Notes under the pieces: model-generated | What the model was told of the DNA's origin: nothing | Databases searched by the model: none | The model's input: the letters and a program-made list of their open reading frames with translations, nothing else | Program-made: the position numbers and the translations under genes | In this document: positions 24,180 to 34,488 of the stretch, piece by piece | Numbering within the stretch: position 1 is the first letter of the stretch | Layout: every line of letters starts with the position of its first letter | From: Mesotaenium endlicherianum | Lineage: Eukaryota; Streptophyta; Zygnematophyceae; Zygnematales; Mesotaeniaceae | Assembly (NCBI GenBank): GCA_009602735.1 | Contig: WELA01010214.1 | Location: 712,495 to 776,494, forward strand | Direction of reading: 5' to 3' | Length of the DNA stretch: 64,000 nt

Positions 24180-27170
24180 ATTGTTGGATGCGAGACGCAG
24201 TGCTAGCTTTACCAGCAGTATGAAGGAGTTGGGGATCTACAGGGATGCCTCAATGAGGATTACTCTCACTACAGAGGATCCCATCCTCAAGAAAATTCAA
24301 GAACAACTTGATAGACGTGCGGACGGGCGAGCTGGTGGACGCTAGGCTCATCGAGGAGTCCTCCACTAAGTATGCTGCCCCCACAGTCATGCTGGCCAAG
24401 AAGGATGCCTCAGGCAATTGGTATGAGAAGAGGATTTGTGATGATTATCGTGCGCTCAACGAGGCTACCAAGCAGGACAAGTACCCCATGTCGACGCTCG
24501 ATGAGATCTTTGACGATATTGGCAGCTGCATCTGCTTCTTGGTGCTGGATATGAGGCAGGGCTTCAGCCAGATTCCCATTGCAGAGGAGGACCAGTACAA
24601 GACGGCATTCTGGGGGACCCAGGGGCCAGCGTCTCTATCAGTGGAAGATGATGCCCTTTGGCCAGAAGAACGCTCCATCCACCTTCTAGCGCGTCATGGA
24701 TAAGAAGCTAGCAGGACTTTCCTTTGCGTGATGCTACATTGACAATGTTCTCATCTTCAACGAGACGTTTGAGCAAAACTTGGAGCACATCACAACAGTC
24801 TTGGACCGCTTGGAAGCCGTTGGGCTCAAGTGCCATTCAGGCAAGTGCACCTTTGGCACCCGAGAGGTGGATCACCTCGAGCATCTTCTCTCCTCCAGCG
24901 GGTAGGCGCCAAAGCTAGCCAAGGTCTCGGCCATCACGGGCATCCCGCCTTCTACGGACATTTCCAAGCTGAGGGCCTTCCTTGGAGTGGCCAACTACTA
25001 CTGACGCTTTGTGCCTGGCTTCAGCGGGCTCAATAAGCCACTCAGCGAATTGTTGCGGAAGGGTGTGGCCTAAGTGTGGGGGCTAGAGCAACAGGTGGCG
25101 TTTGACAAGGAGGTGACGGTGAGCTCCCAGGTGTTGCAGCGGCCTGACTATACCAACCCTTCATCTCCCATACCAATTGGTCGCAGGCAGGGCTGAGAGT
25201 GGTGTTGGTTCAAGAGCACAATGGCTTTGAGCTTGTGGTGGAAACGCCAGCCGCAGCAACAACCGCGCGGAGAGCAACTATGGATTTTATAAGAGGGAGT
25301 GCCTTGCAGCAGTCTGGGCGATTGTACACTTTTGGCACTACCTCTACGACACCCGCTTTTGCCTCATCACCAACCATCAGCTACTCAAGTGGCTCATGAT
25401 GTCGGAGCGCCTTACAGGCAAGTATGCGCGGTGGGCCCTCATCCCTTAAGAGTACACGTTTAATGCACACCACTGTCCAGGGACGACCAATTTGGATGCC
25501 GACGGCCTCAGCCGTAACCCTCAACCTTCTTTGAGGGATCTCTCAGTGGCTTGCCACGACAAGGACGAGCCTGTGGTCTGGCACGCAACGGCCTTCTTGG
25601 CCTTCACCACTACTAGCAACAGGCGACTCGCAGGTTTCACCGACCTCAACGTGGTGACCATCAACACTTGGCATCTGGCCATGGCTGCAGCAGAGGAGCA
25701 AGATGGTTGGCAGCGCGGCCCAGAGGTTATGTGGGACGATGTTGTTGTGCTGCAGTGCGTCGCCACTAAGGAAATTGCGCCTGGTGTTGACGCAAGGGAG
25801 CGTGACCGCATCCTCAAGCGCAGCCGTGACTTTGTCTACATGGAGGGGCGTGTGCGGCGCGTGATAGCGGATGGCTTTGTCCTAGTGGTCCATAAGCCTG
25901 CTACACGCTGCCAACTGGTGCGCAGTATACACGAGGCACTTGGACACTTTGGTGTCAAGCGCACTCTTGACCTTCCCCAGGCTGAGTATTGGTGGTACGA
26001 CATGGCTAAGGTCATGGCCGACAACGTCAGCAGCTGCACTCTCTGTGGCCACGTGTGCGTTTGAGCTTTACAGCGCATACCGTTGCTCTCAGCCCCCTCC
26101 CTATTCAGGGGCTGTTCTACAGGTGGTCGCTTGACTTGGCTGGAGAGCTGCCCAAGTCTCACCAGAGCAATTGCTATGTCTTGGTGATGATTGAGCACAT
26201 GTCCAAGTGGATCGAGCTTGTGCCCTTCCTTAGCAAGGCAAGTGAGGGGATTGCTCAAGCTTTCCTCAATCAGGTCCTTAGCCGCTTCAGTGGCTGCGCA
26301 GAGGTGCTAACCAACCAGGGCAAGGAGTTTCAAGGCAACTTTCAAAAGTTGCTGGAGCGCTCTATGATCGACCATAGCACCACCTTCCGCGATCATCTCC
26401 AAGATGACGGCTTTGCGGAGTGCATGGTGCAAACCGTCAAGCTGGGGTCACGCAGGTACTGCCTCACCCACGACAGCACCCATCAGGACAACGCACTCCC
26501 GTGGCTGCCTATGGGGTACAAGTTTAGTAAGCAGGCCTCCTTGGCCTTGCATTCTCATTACTTTCTGCTCTATGGCCACCAGCTGATCCTGCCCGCAACG
26601 GCCAGGACGGTGGCCAAGAACGTCTTTGACTTGGACAGTCCCAAAACGTGGAGCGCTCTTATTGGGTAGCGTGCACAACTCTTTCAACGCCCGATGCCCA
26701 TGGCCATGGATAACCTTGGCATTGCACAGCATTGCGACACACGGAGGTATGCCATGACTCATGGAGGAGCATGTCGTCCACGGGTGTTGCAATTTTCCGC
26801 AGGTGACTTTGTGTACCTGCAATGCCAGACGAAAAACACCCTTCAACACCAGTTGCTCGCTAGTCCTTTGGAGAGTCAAGCGCGTCTTGGCATCAGGAGT
26901 GCTGGAGTTGGAAGGCCCAGATGGCTGTCTTCACAAGGATCGCACAAAAAATTGTGGTCCATGCCACCTTCCTAATCTTGACTTGCAGGTTCATCCCCGG
27001 GGCATGCGTCCACCCAAGAATTGGGCGTGTCAGATCTGTCACAATCTTGGCCAGAAGGCCAAGATGCTGCTATGCAACAGTTGCAATCTTGGCTTCCTCA
27101 TCGACTGCCTCAACCCATCGCTGGTATGTGTGCCAGCTGGAGATTGATTCTGCAGTGATTGCGCTCAGTT
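24180..27170 (+). pseudogene. Element 1 Pol: RT, RNase H, integrase, GPY/F-like, PHD finger
   Basis: RT begins near 24250, with conserved blocks AAPTVMLAKKD and VLDMRQGFSQIPI. The catalytic Y-x-D-D box reads YIDN at about 24738, preceded by a TGA. RNase H spans about 25080-25510 and ends with the Ty3/gypsy hallmark DADGLSR. The integrase zinc-binding region is at about 25930-26050 and its core at about 26110-26560 (LDLAGELP for the first Asp). A GPY/F-like linker at 26790-26960 leads to a PHD-type finger at about 27028-27160: CQIC, CNSC, then Leu where the PHD His is expected, DC, and FCSDC after a TGA that replaces a Trp codon. Stops at about 24906, 25003, 25072 and 25448 and frame changes show long decay. 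The domain order resembles a chromovirus Pol with a PHD finger in place of a chromodomain. Confidence 0.85.
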
Positions 27171-27224
27171 AGCCTTAGGTAGCGAATACAGCCCATTAGC
27201 TGGAGGCTGAGAGCTGAGAGGGGA

Positions 27225-27418
27225 ATAAAGACATTTGACGTTTAACTCCCTTTTTTGCTATAAAGCGACATGTATTGCAGATTTCATTGCAGCAAAATTT
27301 GCTTATTTGATGTGTAATGCTTATGCTGATAATGCACACTTGATCTCTTGACGCACGACTGCTGTCATGAATTATTTAGTCAAGGTTGACGCACAAAATC
27401 GAGCGACACATGTTTGAA
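27225..27418 (+). repeat. Element 1 T segment and truncated right A repeat
   Basis: A ~140-base T segment (starting near ACATTTGACG at 27231) follows the purine tract GAGAGGGGAATAAAG and matches the T copies of element 3. The A repeat starts at 27363 with TGTCATGA and stops after 56 bases, where element 4 sequence begins (TGTCGTAAC at 27419). Confidence 0.7.
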
Positions 27419-27580
27419 TGTCGTAACGGGGGCTGTTGGTAGGTACTAGGCATCGGCATCACCCTGATGGACAGCACAGGAACGACCTAAAAAGGAGAAG
27501 CTGATACTGTGATTGGACGAGGACTGGTTGATCGATGTGTTGTGGGTAAAAACCCCCCTAAGCCGGCGGAAAAGCCCACA
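27419..27580 (-). repeat. Element 4 T segment, outer part
   Basis: It begins TGTCGTAAC on the plus strand and matches the T copies at 27814 and 28895. It is interrupted at the TRIM-2 target site CCACA (27576-27580) and resumes at 38283-38392, where the matching CCACA is followed by GCTTATGAG, as in the uninterrupted T copy of element 2. Confidence 0.75.
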
Positions 27581-27813
27581 TGTAACAATCCGCCGCGTGG
27601 CCGGATGCGGCGCGTGCGACACGTCGCGTGGAGCGATAGAAGTGTCGGTTTGAGTTGTATAAGTACAATTGGCGCGCGATCAAAGTACCTCAAGTTACCT
27701 TTTTGTTCGTATCGCTACATTGGTATCGGAACGCGAACGTACGCAACCGTGTCCAGGAGACGAGGGTTCAAATCCCGCGGGGTGCGAAACTCGTCGATGG
27801 TACGACCGTACGA

Positions 27814-28892
27814 TGTCGTGACTAAGATTGTTGGAGGATGCCAGACATCGGCAGAGCAGGGAGGGACGGAACACCCAAGGGGAAATATCCTTGGGATAAG
27901 CAAGGACTGACTAATCTACGTGTTGGTGAGTAAAAACCTCCCCTAGCGGAAGGCAAAGCCCACAGAAGACTAGAAGTCTGGGCACTAATGGGGCAGCTTA
28001 ATCCGCAAAGGACTAAGGAAAAATTGAGCTTTGAAACCAAAGAGCTAAGAGCGTGAGCAAACGAGCTAGATCTATGATGAGTAGGCGGGCGAATAGAGGG
28101 AAGTGTCTATTGACTAGGCTAGCGATGTTATGGGGGGCTTCAGCACCACAAGACTCTAGGCTAGCGGATCCGTAGCGTGTATTGACTATGATGTACCTTA
28201 CTACGATGTGTGAGGTAACAAGCAAGCACGACTGCAATGGATAAGCGTAGACAAGAGCAAGGGAAGAAAATATAGTGTAGAAGCATAAATGACATACAAA
28301 TGCGAGTGTTAGCTCGCGGCCTAAATAGCGTACCCACGAACCTCTAGCCCAGTGCCAAAATGAGACTCAATCGTAATCGCTACCTACTCGGGTGACGCGT
28401 AATCGTGTCACATCAATAGGACCAAAACACTATAACTAATATATAAAAAGAACTAAATCAAAAGGACGACGTAGTATGACGAGACGACACCCCAAACCCA
28501 TGTGCACGCCCATACTCTCCCTAATCCCTAGCAACCCCGTGGGCATACCCAGCGGGGCTGCCTATCGTACATGATGACCAGGCCACGGGCGACTACAGCT
28601 CCCACTTGGTACCAGCGCCGACCCAACGAGCGAGGGAACTCGTGGGCGACCTCCACACGTGTGGGCGGCAGGACCACGTGTGAAGGTAGAGGGAAATGCG
28701 TTGAATCCGGGCGGAACCTCACAGCTGCTCTCTTGTGAGCAGATCATAGGTCCAAGTGCTTACTGTAGCCGCTTGTGCACTAGTCATCCTCACCAACCAC
28801 CCTAACCCGACTAACCACTAGCCTGTCAACACCCACCTTCTCGAATCAACTAGACTAGACACGCAAGAGACTCGACAGCACCAAGCATGACA
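27814..28892 (-). repeat. Element 2 right end: T2 plus A2
   Basis: T2 is 27814-28038 and A2 is 28039-28892. A2 matches A1 at 37162-38035 closely, and T2 matches T1 at 28895-29155. The whole T-A unit also occurs, inverted, as the solo LTR at 38713-45481, confirming its outer limits. Confidence 0.85.
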
Positions 28893-28894
28893 GT

Positions 28895-29163
28895 TGTCGT
28901 GACTGAGACTGTCGGAGGACGCTAAACATTGGCAGAGCAAAGAGGGACGGGATACCCAAGGGGAAATGTCCCTGGGATAAGCAAGGACTGACTAATCTAC
29001 GTGCTGGTGGGTAAAAACCTCCCCTAGCGGAAGGAAAAGCCCACAGCTTATGAGTTGTGAATAGGAAAAAATAATACTAGAAGTTTGGGCACTAGTGGGC
29101 ACTAATTGGGCAGCTAAATCCGCAAAGAACTAAGGAAAAAGTGAGCTATGAAACCTCCCCCCC
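28895..29163 (-). repeat. Element 2 T1 segment and purine tract
   Basis: T1 (28895-29155) is a second copy of the terminal ~240-260 bases, separated from A2 by the dinucleotide GT (28893-28894). It is bounded by a C tract at 29156-29163, which is a polypurine tract on the coding strand. In a normal LTR retrotransposon the polypurine tract would abut the 3' LTR start, here A2. Confidence 0.8.
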
Positions 29164-29659
29164 AGCTGAGGACAAGGGGGCAAGAGCGCAGCTGAACGTG
29201 GAGGCTCTAGAATGCGGTCGTCGGGGACGATGGAGGAGAGAACAGCGTCGGGCGACCCAAGGAAATAAAACCTTTGGGGAACATACTCCAAGTAGTACAC
29301 GTGACAAATCAAAACTGGGTAGGAATCAATGACGGTGAAGAACGGGGCGAAATTGCCGACTGACGACCGTTAGCAGGGGGCCACTCGGTGGGAATGCGCG
29401 CGTCCGCCAGGAAACTCCCGCGAAGAGCATCGGCGACAGAAGCCGTGAGCGTCGGGGGTGGGAGACTCCGCGAATCGGCGAGCAGGGACTGTTCCCACCG
29501 CGAAAGGGTAGTGGGACCTGCAACAACGAGGGAGCCAGCGTATAAACAATTAGCGCGAGTGCACAAGAAAGGAGAAAATGCAATGAGAGGGTTCTATGCT
29601 AAGGGGGCGGTCTACAAGAAGGACAAAACCAGTCTCCTACAGGAACGCAAGTTAGAGGA

Positions 29660-32584
29660 GGAGTAAGGCAAGCAAATGCCAGCCAGCGTTACAAGCATCG
29701 CACAACAGCATGGATGCAGGACGGCGAAAGGACCCACACCCACGACAAGGATAGTTGGCAGGTACAATAGACTGTAAAGGGTTAACTTTGTTACGAATAT
29801 TAGGTAGGTGACAAGGTGCCCAATTTTTCATGTTCTCACGTATAGAACGGCCGTCAAAACCTATAAGAGTGAGGACGCCATTAGGGCTAACGGTGTGAAC
29901 TCGTAGGACAACAGGACCAGCACGGACGTCTAAGGTGTCCTGCATCTCTCGCTGTAGGTAGACGTGATCATTGACCTCAAATTCAACAAGAAGGGGCTTA
30001 TAGACCCCACTCGCAAGCAAGCGTAACGAAGGGTATCACGGTGCTGAGCGGTGAGCAAATTACCCATAGCAATAGGCATATGCTTAAGGAATAGGGAGGC
30101 GCGTTTGTTCAGAGAGGAGCACATCGAGATCATCCAGACTTAAAGGGCCAGTGACTCGACGACGGATAGCAACGGGCAAGAGAGGCTCACGACCGTAGAG
30201 AAGGAAATAAGGGGAGTAGGTTTGCAAGGAAGCCTGGTTACTGAAATTGTATCCCATAGCCAACCATGAAATGTGAATATCCCAATCAAACACATCGTGA
30301 GTAAGAGCATACTTGCGTAAGCTACGTTTAACGGTTTGGACAATCCGCTCCGCCAGTTCATCGGCCTGAGGGAGGTCGCGGGAAGTCGTGCGGTGGTCTA
30401 TGAAAGACAGATCCAAGAGCTCGCTCAACTCCCCTTGGAACTCAGAATCACGATCGGTGAGGACCTCAGCGCAAGCACCATAACGACACAAAACTCGCTC
30501 AGTGAAGGATCGAGCAATGTACGCGCTAGACTTATCGAGGATGCTAACCAGTTCTATCCACTTAGTGAGATGCTCCATCATGACCAAGACGTAACGCATA
30601 CCACGCTCAAAGACGGGCAAGGGACCGGCAAGATCAAGCGGCCAGCGATAGAATAGACCACGCAACGGGAGGGGGTTGGGTACAGACGGGAGAGCATTGA
30701 AGGTGTTCTTAACTCGATTACATGACTCGCATGCCCTAACAAAAGCACTGACTTGTTGGACGAGACCCTCCCACCAACACTCGGTCTGCAAAAGGCTGCT
30801 GGTACGCTTAACCCCAAAATGCCCAGACTCATCGTGAACCTTACGGATCAAATGAGCATGCTCAACGAGAGGAGGTACAATCCGGGTGTAATGTGGGAAG
30901 ATACGCAGAAGAGTGCCCTCATGCCAATGGTAACAAACACACCGGTGGAGGATACGGTCACGCTCGCGAGGTGAGGGGAAAACAGACCACACACGTGTTT
31001 GCAAGTATTCAAGAGAGAGAGTATCAGTCGAGATATCAGACTTAGGGTGAGACACGCTCGACTCAGACCCGACAGCATACATCGGGGGAAAAGAAGACAC
31101 AGAGGTCAAGTCCAAATAATATGCAGCATGCCAAGCTGGTAAGAAATGTTCTTGCTCGGCAGAAGCAAACCAAGCACCCGTGTGATCGATGTGAGAGGGG
31201 TCAGGATTACGGCTTAACCCATCTGCGTCTTGGTTACACAACCCAGCCTTATGTTCAATAGTTGAATCATACTCCTGAAGTATAAGTGCCCAACGCGCGT
31301 GTTTACCCATGAGTTTCTGGTTAGTCATCAACCATTTCAAGGGTTGGTGGTCAGTGATAAGTGTGAAGTGAGCCCCATTCAAATAAGGTCGGAAATGGAC
31401 TACATCCCACACTGCAGCAAGACACTCACCCTCATAGGCACTGTAGTTACGTTCAGCAGGGTTGTTACTACGACAGGCATATGCGACGACATACTCATGA
31501 CCCTCATTGTTAGTCTGAGCCAGGACTGTCCCTAAGCCTAAATGACCCCAGTTGGTGTGTAAGGAGAAAGGCTTATTGTAGTTAGGTCTGCGCAGGATGG
31601 GGGCAGTGGATAAAAGTTCCTTAAGTTTTTCAAACACGTGTTGACATGCGTCAGTCCATTTCCAAGGCACATCCTTCTTAAGGAGTTCATTGAGTGGGGC
31701 GGCAATGGTGCTAAAGTCGAGACAAAGTCGACGACAATACCCAGTATTACCCATGAAGGCCCGTAACCTAGACACATCTGTGGGGACTGGTAAGCGCTGA
31801 ATAGCATCCACCTTGACCTGCTGTTGAGTCAGTCCGCCAGGAACAATATGATGCCCAAGGTAGGGCACTCACAGGGTAGCAATCTTACATTTACCGGGGT
31901 GACACTTAAGTCCAGCAGCCTTCAAACGCTGCAAGACTACCTCTACGTGAGCTAAGTGTTCGACTAGGGTGCGACTAAAATTGAGGACGTCATTGATATA
32001 ACAACGTGCAAACGAGAGACCACTAAGCACGCGGTCCATGATTCGTTGGAAACGAGCGGGAGCGTTCTTTACCCAAAGGGCATAACCTTCCATTGGTACA
32101 ATCGACGCCCAACCCATAAGGCAGTCTTGTGTCTATCTTTAGGGTCAATGAGAATCTGGTTAAAACCGTGACGTAGATCGAACATACTAAACACACTAGC
32201 TTCCTCCAATACATCAAAGATGTCCCCGAGAACAGGCATAAGATAGCGATCTAATTTAGTGACTGCGTTAAGCTCCCGGTAGTCCCCGTACATACGCTTT
32301 TCTATGTAGTTCCCATTAGCATCCTGTTTAGCCGGCATGACCGTAGGCGCGGCAAAGTCTGACATGGACTCCTCAATCATATCAGCTGCGACAAGCTCCC
32401 CAACCTTTTCTACGGCAATGTCTGTCTCTACCTTACTGTGACGGTAATCCCGCTTAAAAATAGGTTCGGTGGTGGTGAGATCAATGGTAAATTGTGACAC
32501 TGTACAACGACCTAAGTTCATGACTGATCTTGCGAAACAGTCTTGATTTTGAGCAAGCATGTGAAGTAAACTTCCGCACTTCAT
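29660..32584 (-). pseudogene. Element 2 Pol: RT, RNase H, integrase, GPY/F-like linker, PHD finger
   Basis: RT begins at about 32584 and has DLRHGFNQILI; the frame changes near 32100, and the Y-x-D-D box reads YIND. A long frame (31868-30084, 594 codons) then covers the end of RT, RNase H (YEGECLAAVW, LITDHQPLKWL, DADGLSR; TDAS-type start altered to TNWG) and integrase. Integrase has the zinc-binding region (HFGVKR ... CESC), core Asp in PLDLAGPLP, Asp in LTDRDSEFQ and Glu in ELAERIVQTVK, so the DDE triad is present. A GPY/F-like linker (about 29990-29800) leads to a PHD finger at about 29770-29670: CRGC, CDAC, WH, then after a one-base frame change AC and FCPSC. PHD fingers in this family context usually read histone H3 tails; that role is inferred. 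Confidence 0.9.
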
Positions 32585-32695
32585 CCATAGTCAACTGTTC
32601 TCCCAAATCCCAGTCTGTGGTGGAGTTAGTTAAGGGTGCGGAGGTCTGTAATTGCTAGGCAGGGCTAGCGTGCGATGCGTGCTAAGGGTCTGAAA

Positions 32696-33765
32696 TCAAA
32701 AAGTCAGCAGCCACTCCCCCCCAGCCGAAAGAAGGGAGTTTGTAGGCTGGAATGTGGAGGTAAGGGTCGGGAATGCAAATGTTGAGGGTAGGGAGGTTAG
32801 AAAAAAGCCAAGTGGGGACATGGACGTCCATAACCCGCCCCAAGAGCTTGCAACGATGGGTGTCGGATAGGGTGGGAACGGCGATGGCGTGGGGAATGAA
32901 ACCCAGGATAAGTTCACGCTCCGAGGCAGTGGGTTCAACATAGGTGTAAGTGAGGGAATCAAATAACATCCCAGGATAGAAATGACGAAGCGCGTAAGAC
33001 CTTGGACGGCTTACAAGAGTGGGAAACGCAGCACGAGGATGCCCCGGCCGATTAACCTAACAAAAAGAAGGGTGGTTGAGACGATGGACCTCCATAGGAC
33101 ATCAATGAGGGGCTAGAATGGCAGAAATCGTGTGACGAGGAGGGTGTGCATACAGGTGATAGATTGAAGAGCGGAGAGTGAGAGGGGAAATAAAGCTATG
33201 CCAGAAGGCTCGCAATCGGTGGGCGTATGAACCGACTGCTACAGCATCAAGGGTGACCCCCTCACCCAGAATAGAAGTAATGGTAGCAAAATCAGATCTG
33301 ACGTGAGCACGAACATCATCGGCCAGAGTTATCGTTTTCAAGCGGATAGGCTAGAGGATGGGTTTGGGAGGTTTGTAGGAGAGAAAGGATGCGGATGAGT
33401 TCAAAAAAAAGGTGCGAGCAGGAGTCATGCAAGTCTTTATCCAGCCCGGCACGAGAATGGCCTTGACACTCCTAACCTCCCACAAGTAAATGCACTGGAC
33501 CCTGAGCGTGTAGGTGTGCTGGCTGAATGAGACGGATATCCTGGGCAAGGGCAGAGTAGGCTGTATGGAAGGAGGAGAGAGGAAGGAGGTGTGGAAAAGT
33601 TCAAAAGAGAAGAGAAAGGTGAGTGAAACTGGCTTGTTGTGCGGTTGGGTCTATGTCGCAGTAGTAGTAATGCGCAATACGCTCACCACTAAGTACGAGA
33701 CCGGCAACGGTCAAAGAGACGCCCGCGAAGAGGTTGAGGACGGTAAGGCCCTCGCTAGGGGGCAG
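32696..33765 (-). pseudogene. DNMT3-like C5 cytosine methyltransferase domain in element 2
   Basis: It follows protease in the same frame after one TAG (33766-33768), then decays. Motif I is VLNLFAGVSLTVAGLVLSG near 33750-33690, followed by a TGA at about 33605. The segment ahead of motif IV reads GPVHLLVGG, then TAG where element 1 has Trp, then ECQGHSRAG (33480-33455). Motif VI is degraded (PLENDN), and a frameshift follows. The motif VIII-like segment VGSYAHRLRAFW (about 33230) and the C-terminal region (SERELILGF, CKLLGRVMDVHV, about 32920-32800) are clear. Segment by segment it aligns with element 1, including the unusual Glu before the catalytic Cys. Position between protease and RT argues that methyltransferase was part of the ancestral polyprotein. 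Confidence 0.82.
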
Positions 33766-34482
33766 CTAGGGAACGGTAGCGGTGTTCATGATTAGGAGCG
33801 AGGGGGACTGGAGAGGGACAGAAGGAGGCACAAGACTAGGAGGAGGAAGCTCAAATTGGAGAGCGCGGTGAATCTGCTGAGCGGTAGCGGGCGGAATGAC
33901 ATAGGAAGATGGGAGAGGAACGAACATGGGAGGAGACGGCGGCTGTTTGAGGTCGTGCAGGACCACGTAGGCAAGATCATGCAAGTCTGCAGGACTAACA
34001 TCGTCTAGTGTAACGGCCAAAACGGACGCGACATGAACAGGCGAGGAAAGGGAGTGCGTGAGGATGAGAGGCAAGTACTCGAGGTGATGACCGGCGGACT
34101 CGAAATCTACACGGTAGGTAGCTATACCCTGCCAGTTGTCAACGGTGAGACCTACTAAGAGGTTAAACTCCTGGCCTAGAAGGACATCGTAGAACGTAGA
34201 CATGCACTGTGCGTACGACGTGACCGCGGCGGGAGTATGAGCATTAAGGGTGATGGGGATCCGTCGGCGGGTTTGGTAAGCTGTAGTGTGTAAAGCGAAC
34301 ATAGCGGTGGAGACGGGGTTAGGGCAGGATTCAAGGTCGGCTGGGGTTATGTGTAAATTCTGACACATCGCTGCCCCCAACAGGACAGGTTGGGCACTCG
34401 TGTTCAGGATGACCACCCGCGAAGCAAGCCCATCAATCAGAATAGAAGCGTTACGGCTATCAACCATAACGTTACGGGGCAA
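33766..34482 (-). pseudogene. Element 2 retropepsin-like protease
   Basis: A 238-codon frame. VVILNTSAQPVLLG corresponds to the D-(T/S)-G-A active-site region of Ty3/gypsy proteases, but Asp reads Asn and Gly reads Ser, so this copy should be inactive. The long C-terminal extension (about 150 residues, Pro-rich at the end) leads straight into the methyltransferase in the same frame across a single TAG, which suggests an original protease-methyltransferase-RT polyprotein. Confidence 0.7.
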
Positions 34483-34488
34483 TGCGCG

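Larger units (their letters stand above)
21570..27418 (+). mobile_element. Element 1: family A Ty3/gypsy retrotransposon with methyltransferase, gag not recognisable
   Basis: The order along the plus strand is terminal repeat A1 (21570 to about 22210), a 450-base leader, a DNMT3-like methyltransferase, reverse transcriptase, RNase H, integrase, a GPY/F-like linker, a PHD finger, a purine-rich tract near 27215, the T segment, and the first 56 bases of a second A repeat (from 27363). That second A repeat is cut off at 27418, where element 4 begins. RT-RNase H-integrase order is that of Ty3/gypsy. I find no gag or protease between A1 and the methyltransferase: the leader holds only short Pro-rich frames. 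Stops and frameshifts in every domain show that this copy is dead. Confidence 0.85.

Noticed and set aside
26790-27160. Chromodomain at the Pol C terminus, as in plant chromoviruses
   Set aside because: The Cys/His spacing is that of a PHD finger, and no chromodomain aromatic pattern is seen.
27720-27790. Possible tRNA gene with GGTTCAAATCC B box
   Set aside because: It lies directly after a TRIM LTR at the primer-binding site and recurs in TRIM-1; no cloverleaf can be drawn.
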